A stretch of DNA of 64,000 nucleotides. It comes from Atopsyche davidsoni. Lineage: Eukaryota; Arthropoda; Insecta; Trichoptera; Hydrobiosidae. Every line of letters begins with the position of its first letter. Position 1 is the first letter of the stretch. Shown here piece after piece: positions 1-12,700 of the stretch. The notes under the pieces were generated by a model. That model saw nothing but the letters and a program-made list of their open reading frames with translations, did not search any database and was not told where the DNA came from. The stretch is taken from assembly GCA_022113835.1 (NCBI GenBank), contig JAILWY010000011.1, positions 4,278,001 through 4,342,000 on the forward strand, in the 5' to 3' direction. The position numbers and the translations under genes are program-made.

Positions 1-280
1 TATTTAATCTTCTTTTCATTTTTGTATAGCAAAAAATAATTATATTTATGTGTAAGATTTATAACTTTTTTTTGGTCATACTCTTGGTTTTATAAAAGTG
101 GTGTAATTTAAATTCTTCACAAACATCTGAAATACTCATAATCGATAACATATTTCAAACATACAATAAATACAAAATCTTATGACTTGGTTAGAAAATG
201 TTATGCCAACTAGTAAAAATTTCATATATATAACATTTTCACAAATTTTATAATTAAATATCATGAGCACTTACCTTGTG

Positions 281-345
281 AAGTTCAATACCAAGACTTG
301 TTATAACAAATGCCTTCTTCACTGCCAAGTGCAAACTGGTCTTGA
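281..345 (-). other. Non-coding first exon of a further tandem paralogue running off the left edge
   Basis: The minus strand reads CTTCACAAG|GTAAGTGC at about 281. The upstream 50 bases resemble the 5' exon at 4113-4190 (for example TAACAAGTCTTGGTATTGAA against TTTAGTCTTGAAATTCAAAC). The remaining exons would lie outside the window. Confidence 0.35.
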
Positions 346-676
346 GAGTTTTTTTCTTGAGTGTTTATTGTAGGGGATTTAGTATTTATTGAAATATTTT
401 GTGTGGAGGGGGAACTAGTAATAATTCGTAGAAGTGATTAAAGATAGCACTTAACCTTTAAAAACACCAAAAAAAGTATAAATGCTTTTCAAAACTTATA
501 ATTAGAAAAGATTCATGATGGTTATTTTATTTGTATACAGTGCTTTATTGCAATAATAACAGGGAAAAAAATTAAAACACAAAAAAAAATTATTAATGCT
601 CAATTTATTTTATAAAACCAATAAAATATATTAGTTTAAGCCATTTTGAAAATAACATTAAATATTTTTCTACGCT

Positions 677-893
677 CTACGTTTCTACGATGGGCTCATC
701 TGAAAGAGAGTAAAATGATGAATTGCAAATCTGATCATAAATTTGTGTATTACGATGATAAATAAATATAGGCAAATTTTACAATAAATATTTTTTTTAA
801 ATAATAACGAACTATAATCTTGCAGTTTGCAAATGGATCTCCCTCGTATTTATCAGAGCAGGAGCAGACACCCATACAATTCGCAACAAGCGC
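677..893 (-). pseudogene. Decayed third C-D cassette of the cysteine-rich gene
   Basis: About 805-893 matches exon C (GVCSCSDKYEGDPF on the minus strand) and 677-699 matches exon D (acceptor, then DEPIVET and a stop). No A or B exon is visible between it and cassette 2. The acceptor expected at the C boundary is not an AG; the nearest AG would shift the frame, and the donor is a weak GTTATT. This looks like a relic of the tandem duplication. Confidence 0.55.
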
Positions 894-1328
894 TGTAATT
901 CTTGATGTAGTATGTTAAAAACTAAACAATATATTAACTTTAAAAATATCAAACATGATCAATGGTTGTTTTAATTAGATAAGTTTTAATAAGATAGAGG
1001 TCGGTGACAATCTCACTGAACATATCTATGTCTCTTTGCGGTTTTCTTAGGGAGTATAGTGTAGTCCTCGCGGCCTTCTTCATAGATTCATATACCAAAT
1101 ATAATATTTGCCTATTGAATCCAATGTACATCTAAATAATATTCTTCTAAACTAGATATTTTTGTGGTATTTTTTCTTATTTTCTTTTTTATTAAAAAAA
1201 TATACTATATTTTTGATACAGATTTATTAGGTAAAACATTTTTTGTACAGGCATAAATTCCTAGCACTTTGTAAACAGCTTTTATTAACCATCACCAACA
1301 AATTAAAAATATATTTGCTGTGTCAATA

Positions 1329-3758
1329 TTAAGATTTGGTTTGCGCTTCTGTTGTAGGCTCATCTGCAAAATAACAAATAAATATGAATCATTTTTTTTA
1401 AGTCATATGACCTTTTTATAGTAAAACAGTTTTTCATATGAATAAGCCAGTAAGATCATAAAAACTGTATTGATGCATATATTATTTACCGTTGATAATG
1501 TTGCAAACAGCAAATGGATCTCCAGTGTATTTTTTGGGGCAGGAGCATATGGGAGAGTGATTGATCACCTGAAAGTATTGTTGTATGAATATGGATGCCT
1601 GCTTTTATGGGTATAAATAAATGTTTCATTGTGTCACCAATATTGTTTATTATATACTCACATCACACTTGGCGTTAGTACCGCATGTTCCATTGCAAGG
1701 ATCCTGACATTTTGAGTTAATGCAGGCAAATTTATTTTCACAATCGCTGTGCCCTGTAATTATAAAATATAAATTAAACTGTCTAGATAAAAATTATATG
1801 TTTATACATTGTGATTTTTTAACATTTTAGTGCAATCTTTTATTTTCATGATACAAAAGTGACTTCCACATAAAGATTTTAACGAAGGATCTATGATTAA
1901 TGATCTTGAAATTTTTAGGGATTTCCTGGTATAGGGATCGGCTTGTGTTTGAATATAAATAATAGTCATTGGTTATTTACTTTCGCATTTTTTTTTGGTG
2001 CACGAGGTCTGGGGGTCTCCAGTGTATCCAGCAAGACAGAAGCAGGTGGAGACATCGCCCTCCTGCTTGCATTCTGCATTTTCCCCGCATTTTTTAGACG
2101 CGCATTCTGTCGTGTCTGTCAACGCTTAAAATTATAAAGAAAATTAAGCTGATGTTTAATATAAACAGATACGGTAAAAAGATTTTTAGGTACTAAAAAC
2201 CACAATAATTATTTAATTTGTAACTTTGTATTTTTTTCTATGCTTCTGTGCTGGGTTTATCTGAAGGATAGTAAAATCCTAAATACCAAATCTGATCATA
2301 GCTTATATATTTGTGTATTACACAATATCAAAGTATTTAAGTATGAGCATTTTACAAATAATTAAAAAAAAAATAATTACTAGCTATAATCTTGCAGTTT
2401 ACAAATGGATCTCCCTCGTATTTATCAGGGCAGGTGCAGACAGGAATATGCTTAGAGGCCTGAAAACATTTTAATAAGATAATTTTAAAAGAGAAAGCTA
2501 CGGATTTCAGGTCCATTATATTATTAGTATTTTCTCTATTTTTTAAATTTAAATACATATTTAACTAGGTGTTGCCTACTTCTCCTTCTTCTTACCTTGC
2601 ACTGAGCATTAGTCCCACATGTGCCGAAGCAAGGATCTGTGCATTTCATTCTAATGCAAGCTAGATGATCGTCACATTCATTACTTACTAAAAAAAAAAG
2701 TTATTTGCATAAAAATAAATTATAAAGGTAATAGAGTTTTCCATATATTGATTTTGCTCATTAGTTAGCTACAATGGGAGACTGAAAAGAAACATTTATA
2801 TAAAATATCCCAAAATTCATTTTTAAAGTAATTTTGATGGAAAACAAGTTTGTAAATAAAAATTGTTATTTTTTAATTGATTCATGAAATATACAGTATA
2901 GGGTTACATATGAAATAGTAAATCGGGTAAATGGCCTTTAAGACTTTGCTTCAACAAACTCTATTCGGCCATTTACCCGATATGCTATTTCTTACATAAC
3001 CAAATACTGTATACGTTGTGAATCAATAAAAAAATACAATTTTTAATTATAAGCCTGTGGATTTCATCAAAATTACTTCTTGCGTGAATTTCAGGATACC
3101 TGTATTTGAGTTGTTTTATGAAAGTGAGTTTCTCATATTGAGGTCAATAAAGTATAATACATTAAAATAAAATTCATATGATAATAACAAAACTCCTATA
3201 CTTTCCACCATTCTTGCTCATGCCGAGACAACAGTGTTTTTTGTGCTTTCCTTTACATTACTTTGGAAATAAGCTAATGTTCGACACATCATTATTTGCA
3301 GAACAATTTTATTGAATAGAAAGCTAGTAATTCTATGTGTAATTGATATGATAAATGCTATGTTAGTTTTGATTCCATTTGGCTAGTTGCCAATGTTGCT
3401 TACAAGTACATTCTCCTTTAGTGCATGAAGTTTGGGGATCTCCGGTGTATCCAGCTGGACAGAAGCAAGTGGAGACATCGCCCACCAACTTGCATTCTGC
3501 ATTTTCCCCGCATTTTTTAGATGCACATTCTGTTGAGTTTGTCAGCCCTGAAAATAAAATACAATTAAGCTAAAAATTAATTGTAAAAGTAGTACATCAC
3601 AAACAATGCGCTGAATATATTGGCTTCCGTGAATGAATTTTGTCATGCAACCACGAAATTTGAAAAAATCGGTGTTTACACAATTTATAATTACCTGAAG
3701 CAGAGGATAGCCAAAGTGCCAAGAGTGGCACCATCCATATTAACTTTGCTACAGACAT
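1329..3758 (-). CDS. Small secreted cysteine-rich EGF/DPY-module protein with tandem exon cassettes
   Basis: The exons read on the minus strand. Signal-peptide exon 3695-3758 (MSVAKLIWMVPLLALWL..., phase 1 end), then A1 3404-3547, B1 2596-2687, C1 2381-2459 and terminal D1 2238-2260, giving a 133-residue protein. A second cassette follows with exactly the same exon lengths and phases: A2 1981-2124, B2 1662-1753, C2 1490-1568, D2 1329-1363 (a longer tail). A encodes an EGF-like module (CGENAECK, CFCPAGYTGDP). B plus C encode a module like the dumpy/DPY repeat (CGTNAQC, then CTCPDKYEGDPF). No transmembrane segment is visible, so the product should be secreted. Because cassette A-B-C is symmetric (phase 1 in and out), C1 can splice to D1 (short product) or to A2 (double-module product). 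Alternatively cassette 2 is a separate gene that has lost its signal exon. The specific function is unknown; the family assignment rests on cysteine spacing. Confidence 0.75.
2815..3085. repeat. Foldback (MITE-like) element in intron A1-B1
   Basis: Long imperfect inverted repeat: arms around 2825-2955 and 2960-3080 pair, for example ATCGGGTAAATGGCC with GGCCATTTACCCGAT, AATACAGTAT with ATACTGTAT, and AAGTAATTTTGATGG with its complement at about 3064-3078. The loop is short. It has no coding capacity. Confidence 0.7.
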
Positions 3759-4112
3759 CTGGAATACAGCAAATAATTATTTGGTAACAATTATAAATGC
3801 ACTATAAGAAACTGCTTTTGGTCTTTACACTCTTCCTTGTAATTTAGATTATACAATATGTTACAACTTAGAAAACAAATATTGAATATTGTAAATTGAA
3901 AATTATATATCTCTTACAAAGCTTTTGATGTTCAATTGTAGATCAATTAAAACAATGACTTGGTACTAATAACTAAAATGATATTTACACTACTATTCAA
4001 TATAGAAAATATTAACTGAATGATAATTGAATTTTCTCTAATTGAATAATGGTTCTTAGTCATGTTTATCATCTCAATCCATTTATTTTGTTGTAATACG
4101 ACAAGAGTACAT

Positions 4113-4190
4113 ACCTTATGATATTATCAACTGAGTTTGAATTTCAAGACTAAACAAATTGTTACTGCAAAGCTTCCCTACTGCTGAGTA
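4113..4190 (-). promoter_or_regulatory. 5'UTR exon and likely start region of the cysteine-rich gene
   Basis: On the minus strand a block with no coding potential ends in a good donor (ATAAG|GTATGT, about 4113-4120) and lies one intron upstream of the signal-peptide exon. A similar block ends in CACAAG|GTAAGT near 281-340, which suggests homologous non-coding first exons of two tandem paralogues. The start site is inferred only. Confidence 0.4.
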
Positions 4191-4199
4191 TAAACAGGT

Positions 4200-5233
4200 T
4201 TCGTGAGTTTTTTGTTACTGTTAGTTTTGCAATAAAAAAAACCTGATTAAAATAATTTTTATGATTATTCCGAAACATATTTTTATATACCCATAAAATT
4301 AATAGTATTATAGTAGGGACAGTAAAAAGACGTTTACACCAATGTCTTGTTCTATAAAAGTTTTTCTAACTTTTAATGTTATGTAATAATTATTGAAAAA
4401 AACCATAATTTATCTAAGTGTAGAACTGCCAGTAAAATAAATCATAAAATATGATTTGTAAAGCAGATTATGACAATTGCTGCACATTATTGTACTGGTT
4501 TTTGAACCGACTAATTTTTACTTTAATATAAATAAAATTGTATTTACGTAAAAAATAAAGGTAATAAAATAAAATAAGCATACCAAGTACAATATTGTTA
4601 TTATTTATAATGTGTTAAAAATATACAAGAAAAAATAAATGCGCAATTTACTAACAAGCAGAGACATCTGTTGACTAGTTTTTACAACTCGTTCACAATC
4701 TGCATTACCTTCACCATAGACGCAGAAATCTATTTCAATTTCCAATATAAGCATTTTTGCATTAAACGTTTTTTGCAGTATCAAATAAAATAAAACTAAA
4801 CTTGTTTTTATTTCTTAAATAAAAAATGATGGTTTCTTATATTAATCATTTATTTTTTTAAGCATTATTTAAAAAAGGTATTATACAGTATTTTTTTTTT
4901 TCTCATTTATTTTAATAGAATTGTTAAAAAAATATGTCGTAGCGTATAAATAATAATTTATTTAATCGTTTATAATAATTATTAGCATTTCGACCTTGTT
5001 TTTTGCATCTGCATAATATTGCCGCAGTGGGAATTCGCTTTATTCCGGAGCAATCATCATACACTGCAAAGCGAGATGGAAATATAAATAAGTGTTTGTT
5101 GAAGCGGTTATCGAGTAATGGTGCCAACTTGATTGTTAGTGCATAGATATGACTTAAAACCCGTGTAAATCGCAATGCGGCGAATGATATTGTCAACGGT
5201 GAAGGTTTTTCATATTAAAGGTTACATTTCGAG
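4200..5233. promoter_or_regulatory. Divergent intergenic region between the cysteine-rich gene (-) and Sxl (+)
   Basis: About 1 kb of AT-rich DNA with no convincing coding sequence. The part nearer Sxl (about 5000-5233) is richer in CG dinucleotides (GAATTCGC, GCGAGATGG, CAATGCGGCG) and immediately precedes the Sxl ATG, so it probably contains the Sxl promoter and 5'UTR. No precise TATA box or initiator could be assigned. Confidence 0.35.
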
Positions 5234-8200
5234 ATGGATGGTTATTACCATCGGAGCCAAAATATAAGGTGAGTTTCGTTATCCGTCTTGGCCATGTTCA
5301 ATGCCTCTGTCAGAAACATTTCGCATCCATGTCGATATAGCTATTGTTTCGAGCGCATAATACAATGCGGGTTGTATTGCATTTGATGAATCATGTTTTA
5401 TTTGATATTATACGCTTCAAAGCCGGATATTTCGTTTTCTGCTGAGCGTCACGCCAGCGAAGTTTACGTCTACCATTAATTTTTTTTTGAGATTTTAGCA
5501 TGTCAATTTAATAATGCATTAGATTGATTGTGTATTTAAGTTTGTTTGTCGCGTTTTATAATTATCGAAATGCATAATTATGCCGTGTGTTTCATATCGG
5601 AAACATCGATTGCTTTGCAACACAAATTTGTGTAGATGTCATTTTGTGACCCACACTTGGCCCTAAGCATTTTTACGTTTATATGAAAAATAATCTAGCT
5701 CCGTACAATATTAATAGTTAAATTAAAATTGTAAATTAAGTGTATATATTAATTAGACAGTAATTCTTAATTGTTTAGTTGTTTTTATGCTATTAATATA
5801 GTGGGCTGTGCGTTAAAGCATTTTGAGTCAGAATAAACCAATTTTACTGGCCATAAAATGCATGAAATTAAAAAACATTGATATTGTTTTAATTTAACAA
5901 ACAAATGAATTTCTCTTAATAAATCGTGTTGGATACAGCATTTTCATTATGTGATAATCATTTTCTAGTTATTTATTTGACAAATAAGTGTGTTGACAGC
6001 TCCTTTTTATACCGTTTGAGTAATTATTGTGATTCTAAGAACAAATAACAAAATTACATATTGCAGTATCGATGCAAATGATTCTGTAATGTAAGTATTA
6101 TGGACAATTTGTCTTAATTATATTACTATCTATTAAATTACTGTTTTCAAGCAAATGATTCTGTAAACTAAGTATTATGGACGATTGTGTTTTATTATAT
6201 TACCAATTAAATATTACTGTATTAAGCAAACAATTTAGTAAAGTAAATATCTAATAGAGATTATGGAATATTGTGTCTTAATTATATTACCTTTTTTTTT
6301 TCCTTAGTTCATTCAGTCTTTTTCGTGTGAAAAATTACTTATATTTGTAAGGTAGCTTAAAATTATTTTTCATAATATTACAAGTGACTTGAACCATATT
6401 CAGTGCATTTTTCACTGAATATGCATGATCACTCCTCATTTTTACTGTGGGTGTCATTTTTCATTTTCATAAACTCCAATATTCTTTCATTTTCGTGTAA
6501 TCATACTCGGGGATGTATGATACTTGAATATTTTATATTCAGTGTAACATTAATGTGTATTATATAAAAGACCTCTGTTTGCATTTGTTTATTGCAAGAG
6601 TATATTTAATTAATGTTTTCAAATTGAAGATCAGTAATTGTATGATTATAGATTTTGGTGGTTTCAATTTTCCTTTTAGTAATTAAAAAATATCTGCCAA
6701 TTTTTCAATAAAAAAAAACAACTTTTTTGAATTTCTGTTAAAAACGAAATTATCGAAATATCATAATATTGATAATTTTACCTGAATGATTGTGAAAACT
6801 TGTTTGTTTTGTGAAAACTATGAAATTATCGGTGGATTGTGATCGAGGCACATTCTTTGTTAGATCACTGCAAATGAATTAAGAGTACAACATAATAATA
6901 TTTTACTACAATCTGCAATGTAATATGTTTACTATTGTCAGCATTGGTTATAGCTAACTACCAGTGAATTGTTGTGTTCATGGGAAGGTTGTTTATAGGT
7001 AATATTATTTTCAGGCTGTAGACTTTGTGATTAATAAGTCCTTCTTTTTCTGGCACTCCCTGCAGCGGCAGTTGGGATCATCGCTACTCTTCCTCAGCAT
7101 ACGATTATCCAACAGTTAGTAACATATATTATTTTAACATAATTACAATTCATCTCATCTCCTAAATGTGGAATGATGTATTTGGAGCCAGCATCAGTAA
7201 TTTTAACTCCATCTTGCTAATCGACTTTGCAAGCAAATTGAATAATATCTATGTAAAATCCAAGATATACTGTTGGAATATTTTCAAGATTATTTCTTAC
7301 AAGATAATGAACAATGTATTTGTTTTGTGAATATAGGTGTTTTTTTTTATTATTTGTAGATAAAATATAATACAATATTTTTATAAACAAATATAAATCC
7401 ATTATCATGGTTGTAATATGGCATCTCTAATTTTCAGCCACGCAGCATATACTTAGACCGGCGAGGCAGTGCCCCGAGTGGCAAGTACAGCATGATGTCA
7501 GGAATGGGAGGGGGTGCAGGCTTCTATGGCAGTGGGGGTGGTGGCACGCTGTCCGACAGCGCGGCCGACTCGGGGGCTATGGACAACTCACGCACTAACC
7601 TCATTGTCAACTATCTGCCGCAATGCATGACAGAAAAGGACTTGTATGCCATGTTTGCAAGTTTCGGGCCTGTAGAGAGTTGCCGTGTTATGAAAGACTT
7701 CAAGGTGATTACTCATAAGTCAACTTTTTTACAAATTATAAACATACTTATAATTTATTTAGGTAGTCAATTCACTCATAAAATAATGAGTAAAATCCTC
7801 AATTTTTTTTCAAATTCATATCTACACCTCCACAGCTATTACAGCATGGCATTTTACCAATTAGCCACAGTGTTGCTGTATTTGAGTGAGGATTTTACTT
7901 GTAATACAGGTTGCTAGATAAATATGTATAGGTATACTTATGTACCTGGATTGCTAGAATCATTTGTAAACTCATAATCATTTGCCAGTAGTATTTCGTT
8001 GCCCTGTATACTTGACCACTAGGTTGTAAGTGTGTTCATTTACATTTTCAGACCGGCTACAGTTATGGATTTGGATTTGTCAACTTCATGAGAGAAAATG
8101 ATGCTGCTGCTGCTGTTTCTTCGCTTAACGGATTTTCTGTACAAAACAAGAGATTGAAAGTAAGCTATTAATTTGTATTATTTAAAAATTGTAACAATAA

Positions 8201-9794
8201 ATAAACACTTTATAAAATTATTAATAAAAATTATACAATAGTAAAAATAGTATGTATTATCGTATTTTTTAAAAATGATTTTATTTTTAAAAATTATTAT
8301 TTCCAGGTATCGTATGCACGCCCATCCGGAGACGACATCAAAGAGACAAATCTGTATGTGACCAACCTGCCGCGAGACATCACAGACCTCCGCCTGGAGG
8401 TCATCTTTGGCAAATACGGCCGCATCGTCCAAAAGCACATCCTTCGCGACAAAGTCACTGGCATGGCAAGAGGAGTCGCATTTGTCAGGTTAGCAAATAC
8501 ATTAGTATTATCATTTTGAACAACTATTTATTTACAAAAAATTACATATACCTAATGAAATCATCACTGTCATCTTTATTTTCCCTGACTGATTTGGACT
8601 GTGATGATATGGTTTCATAGTTATCTAAGATGATTTTTAATACTAATATACAAGATCACAGAATGCAGTGTAGTTTTTGGCACCTAAATACATTTACTAA
8701 ATTTAATGTTAAGTTCAAATTAACAGTATTTTTTCGTTGAGTACTCAGTCTGTTTTATTTATAGCATTTTTGTAGCATTCTGCATTATAATGATTATTCT
8801 CTAACTGGATTCCTTCCTGTTTATGGTTTCATCAGGTACGACAAGCGAGAAGAGGCCCAGGAAGCCATCAGTGCTCTCAACAACGTGATCCCTGAAGGCG
8901 GCAGCGAGCCCCTGTCTGTCAAGATTGCAGAGGAACACGGAAAGCAGAAGGCCGCCTACTACGCGGGCTGGTCCGCTGGCTACCAACAGAACAGAGGTGA
9001 GATTACAAACAACCTAACCTAACCTAACCACCGTTGGGAGAAAACAAATTCCACTCAAACACGGTTCAAAATCGTAAAAGAACTTTCAGGGTTCGTGAAC
9101 TACAATTCTGCACTTTAAGTTCAATATGAACAATCCAATTTGTTTTTGCCTACGGTGATTCTTAAAGTTAAGCTGTTGTATTTTGAATACGAGAAACAGT
9201 TTTCTGAGCAAGTAACACTATGTGGACAATTAGATTTTTGGATTACGTAAAATGTAGTTTTGGGAATTAATCAGTTCTATTTTACATAATTTTGTGTGTT
9301 GTAACTTTTCTAATCTCTATCTTCTATGTTGTCCATATGCAATATAATTTTTATTATATTTACTATTTACATTTTTTAAATATTTATTGTATTTATTATA
9401 ATATTGTTCACCGTCTGTTATTATTTGAATATTATTTTGTCACACCCGTAGGATAATGATTAATTTTATTGATTGAACAGAAAGGTTTAAAAGTAAATTT
9501 TATAAAATCATGGATTGTCTAGTGACACGGATCTAAGCAGCGTTAGTTAAAATGATTGCATTGTTCCTTTACGGCGGGCCTCGAGCAGGACGGACTTATC
9601 TGAGTAACGGTTGGGAGTCGGGACTGCAGCAGTCGCGAGCTCTGGGCCTCAGCCACGAGAGCATGGCGGGCCTGGGCCTGGGGGGCGGCCTGGGAGGGGG
9701 CTACGCGGGAAGCATGGGCAGCGCCGGGTACCACTCCTTGCCCGCACCCGCCTCGCGCCTGTACCGCCGTGCGCCGCTCTCCCACCACTTCTGA
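5234..9794 (+). CDS. Sxl: Sex-lethal RNA-binding protein, short C-terminal isoform
   Basis: Two-RRM RNA-binding protein that binds U-rich RNA to control splicing or translation. Exons: 5234-5268 (starts [11 protein letters not shown]), 7066-7114, 7438-7704, 8052-8159, 8307-8488, 8836-8996, and terminal exon 9589-9794 (frame from GRTYLSNGW to the stop). All junctions are GT-AG and phase-consistent, giving about 335 residues. RRM1 (about residues 82-158) carries [10 protein letters not shown] and GFGFVNF. RRM2 (about 168-250) carries [20 protein letters not shown] and [20 protein letters not shown], nearly identical to the fly protein. The short terminal exon is Gly/Ser-rich, ending LSHHF. A second ATG pair in exon 3 (7492) could start a shorter form. 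In flies Sxl is the female sex switch; in Lepidoptera it is known not to be the master sex switch, so the role here is inferred from the family. Confidence 0.92.
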
Positions 9795-12700
9795 TCCACC
9801 GCGGCCCTTCGCTGACCCCCGCATCAAAGTGTCTTACTTTTATAGCATTAGCCTATCGTGTGTTCCATGTGAATGTGTCCATTGTTTTGCGTCGCAAGCT
9901 TTTCCAGAATTGAGGCGTAGATACTGCAAAGCTATGCGCTGAAATGAGATAATTTACTAAATGGATGTTCATCAGAGTATCGGAGCAGTCGACTCTTGTC
10001 TGGGTTCCTAAGTCGATAACATACCTATGATTGTCACTATAAATTTTGAATGTATCAATTTAAATCTATAGCACTTTTAAAAAGATTTGACAATTATAGC
10101 TCGAATTGGATAATTTTGGCGCATAGCTCCTCTGACTCGACGTCTCGATCTCCATACGTGTGTTTCTGACATGATATGGTGCTAATCTTTTATACTGTTA
10201 GACTTCAGTATCATAACTATTCAATTGGTTGTCAACGAATTGACTTCCCATTGATGTATAGAAATTTTACCCCAATTTGAAGTCAACTAATTTAATGGAT
10301 TATTGTTTAGGGCGATACTGCTGCATGTGGATGCAAACGTGGATTTGTTTACAACATATTGTATAGTTTAGAGTCCATTTAAGGCTAAAATGTTAGGTCA
10401 GAAGATCTCGCCGCTGGAAGTTGAAGTACTCGGCTATTTTACGGAAACTGAAATGCTTTAATTTTTATACACGATTGTGTACTGGAACCGACGGCATCGT
10501 GAACGTGTATACTTCACGTGTATTGACATGTTTAAGCAATGATTCTAGTCGAACTTTCCCGTTGGACGGTTGTCGAGTTATTTTGAGTAAATGACTAGGT
10601 ACTGGAGAAGAGTTGATAATTAGTTTTATATTCAGATTAGTTAGCTATGGAGCTCCGTGATTTTCTATCTTCAGTATAGGATCTAGTCAATTCTCACTTC
10701 GGTGTGTGTACCTTATTTTATCACCCTCTACCAAATTATATTGTATATTGTCATGTAATACAACACTGTTAACTATTTTATTAAATAGGCCGATTTCATG
10801 ACTAAAAAATCTATTGTAATCTGTGTAAATAATATATATTTTCCTCATCAATATTTTACCTTTGTATCTTTTTGCATGGATTTGTTATTTTACTATTAGT
10901 GATTGGGAGTGTTCTATGATGTATACTAATGCTAAGTGAGCGACGGGTTGATGTAGACGTATGTAGGTTTACTAACCACACATGGTGCCTATTTCCACGG
11001 CCCCCAGTGGACGGCCGTGACGACGAGCCTCTTCCCTGTTAGTCAGAATTCGTTCTCCCCATTACCGATTTTGATAAATGCTATCTAGAATTAAACCATT
11101 CACTCGGTATCTGTCAATTTGTAAATGAGAACAATGACTGCCCAAAATCTTTGAATATTTACTAAAAGTCTAGCTATTATCCTATTTAAAAATATATACA
11201 AAAAAGTGTTTTTCGAAACCTTCGGCTCAATGAAACACGGGAAACTTTAAGGGTTCTCTACGCATCTTTTTCCACCTGGGATAATATAAAATTAAAGATA
11301 GTACCACTAACGATTGCCTTGATGGTTATTCTTCCATATTGCGACAGTCTTCCTGTCCACTTATTTTTAAACGTTTGTTCTGTAGGCTGTAGGTATGGTA
11401 GGAGGCGTTCCCCGTTCTATTGCGCTCGCTTCGTGTCTGTTAGCTGAAGAGTGATCGGTATTTATTGTAAATTCTATTATATTTCATTTATTTCATCTGC
11501 GTTTTGATTTGCCTTGTCGGATTATATTTATCAATTTTAAACACGAAACTTAGTAATTTCCAAATTTTGCAGTGCCAAATGAGAATAATTTCATTTAAGT
11601 CACCGAACACTTTGTCCTCATTTGATTTTGTTTAAATTTCAGTCAATTTAAAAGCAATAAATTTTAAGGAACTTTGAGAGTATTACAATTTGTTAAAATA
11701 TTCCAATATTTCAGCTATAACGCGCATTCTGTATAAACATGCGATGTTGAAACATCTCTCGAGATCAAATCTTAGAACTCGATTATGATATCTTTGTAAA
11801 ATTATTATTAGGAGAGAACGGTTGAATTGCTCAATGTGTTTAAAATGGTAAAATTGAGGAATATTGTGGTTGTATATGTATTTATTTAATTATACTGTTT
11901 TGTGATAGAAAAAATATTGTGATAGCTATCTATATTGTCCGAACTCTGTAGTGACTCGGCGCAACCATTCCAGACATAGGCGGAGGTATATGTGCTAGTT
12001 GATGTCGTTTTATAGACATTTTTATATTGAATGTACAACATAATAATAAACGCTGAAGTCGCTATTACAATGTTGGGATTTGAAAATATATGTATATTAA
12101 ATCATCGAGGCCTGTATTTCCATCGTAATGGTCAACTCTTCTACGAAATTTACAATTATAGTCAATGTCTTCTTTCTCTACTGTTAATAAAAGCTTTGCT
12201 ACACGCTCATTTCATAAATACTCTTGAAACTTGTATATAAAGTATCTCACAAGCCGCAGGAAGAAAGTTAAATATTTTGTGATGTTAACTTTCAGTCGTT
12301 GGTCGTAGAAGGATTAGTGTCATAGAACTAGGCTGTCGATGGCGAGAGAGAATTACAACTGCACAAAACTACTCACAACACTAGACTTATTTTTGGATTC
12401 AAATTCTAATACACTTAATAATATTTAACTAAACATAATGCAAATATATTTATGTTATTAGCCCTTGAATAGAAAAATATATAGTATTTGTATATCTTAT
12501 ATTCTACTTATTTATGACTTCCATTTTGTGATGTAACTATTAAAAATTATTTCATACAAATTAAATATACACTACAATTATGTACCTTTATAAGTCAGAA
12601 AGCATTTGGTTTTCCATTTTGTTTGAATTATATACATGCATTGTTTATCAAAAGGTATTGTATTATACAATTTATATAGCCCCTTTCACATCAAGCTAAT

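Noticed and set aside
5000..5196. Minus-strand open frame upstream of Sxl
   Set aside because: Overlaps the probable Sxl promoter/5'UTR; composition and lack of splice or family signals suggest chance.
7217..7408. Minus-strand 63-codon frame in a Sxl intron
   Set aside because: AT-rich, Ile/Tyr/Lys-biased chance frame without splice context.
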